A program made the translations under genes and the position numbers. From Roseobacter sp. MED193 (lineage in GTDB: Bacteria > Pseudomonadota > Alphaproteobacteria > Rhodobacterales > Rhodobacteraceae): a DNA stretch of 64,000 nucleotides. The DNA is taken from positions 3,105,694-3,169,693 of the forward strand of contig NZ_CH902583.1 in the NCBI RefSeq assembly GCF_000152965.1. The letters run 5' to 3'. How positions within the stretch are numbered: position 1 is the stretch's first letter; each line of letters begins with the position of its first letter. Below are positions 63,841 to 64,000 of this stretch, piece by piece. The notes under the pieces are model-generated. The model worked only from the letters and a program-made list of their open reading frames with translations. It did no database searches and was not told the origin of the DNA.

Positions 63841-63881
63841 GGACAGGAGAGCCTGTCCTGCCGCGCTGGGCTAACCCAGCG
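63841..63881. repeat. Two tandem 7-bp stem-loops
   Basis: GGACAGG/CCTGTCC (63841-63847 with 63852-63858) and CGCTGGG/CCCAGCG (63864-63870 with 63875-63881) stand 5 bp apart, each with a four-base loop, in the spacer between frmA and the next minus-strand gene. No T-run, so not a standard terminator. Confidence 0.55.
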
Positions 63882-63969
63882 TTACAACCGCCTAAGCTCT
63901 CTCGCAAGGGCTTGCTTGATCTCTACAAAATACTGCGGTGCGCCAGGGTTCTAAAAACGACTAAAACGG

Positions 63970-64000
63970 CTATTCTGCGGCCTTCGCCCGCGTCAGCGGC
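63970..64000 (-). CDS. 3' end of a minus-strand gene (partial)
   Basis: At the window edge, the minus strand reads PLTRAKAAE then TAG (63970-63972 on plus), a plausible protein C-terminus for a gene whose body lies outside. The product cannot be identified from nine residues. Confidence 0.35.
   Translation of the reverse strand, partial: PLTRAKAAE

Overview
The window looks like chromosome from a marine member of the Rhodobacteraceae (Roseobacter group, Phaeobacter/Ruegeria-like). The reasons are a SAM/SAH riboswitch directly in front of metK (an RNA class known essentially from Rhodobacterales), an Irr-type Fur regulator divergent from fabA, a likely CtrA box, a class II aroA, and the gene order aroA - membrane protein - cmk ... 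rpsA - ihfB - trpF - trpB. Base composition looks moderately G+C rich. No rRNA, tRNA, CRISPR array or prophage was recognised.

Layout. 0-7 kb: a low-G+C DUF4304-like gene, fabA/irr, a LysR/PhyH-dioxygenase divergent pair, a glycosyltransferase-like gene, miaB, and two tandem envelope genes that share an undescribed Cys/Trp-rich module. 7.4-18 kb: housekeeping genes (phoH-ybeY-ybeX-lnt, riboswitch-metK, a BASS transporter, a COG3904 periplasmic protein, trmB, aroA, cmk). 18.1-20.4 kb: an island between cmk and rpsA holding a stand-alone BLUF photoreceptor, a nitroreductase and a membrane protein, followed by a 14-G homopolymer. 20.4-35 kb: rpsA, ihfB, trpF, trpB, an IsdG-type haem oxygenase candidate, DUF2237, a beta-lactamase-fold hydrolase, rplY/pth with a 58-codon small ORF between them, an HTTM-like membrane protein, lldD, trpA, a PagL-like protein and ychF. 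35-46.5 kb: a nucleoside hydrolase, then a catabolic cluster: an AraC regulator divergent from an aldehyde dehydrogenase, a complete Liv-type ABC importer, a CalA-like short-chain dehydrogenase and a second aldehyde dehydrogenase. 47-56 kb: a trypsin-like protease and a minus-strand operon for a Bap/Lap-type adhesin and its type I secretion system (adhesin, TolC, ABC exporter, HlyD), with a perfect CtrA box upstream. 56.4-62.4 kb: prkA-yeaH-spoVR, with prkA split by a complete IS3-family element. 62.6-64 kb: glutathione-dependent formaldehyde dehydrogenase and the tail of another gene.

How parts work together. The 36-45.6 kb cluster reads as uptake plus stepwise oxidation of an aromatic (possibly phenylpropanoid) alcohol through aldehyde to acid, under AraC control. 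The 48-55.7 kb operon exports a surface adhesin and is probably tied to the CtrA network. The IS insertion removes a stress kinase (PrkA) but leaves its partners YeaH and SpoVR intact. Deleting the IS and one 3-bp target copy restores a reading frame of 644 residues, so the insertion looks recent.
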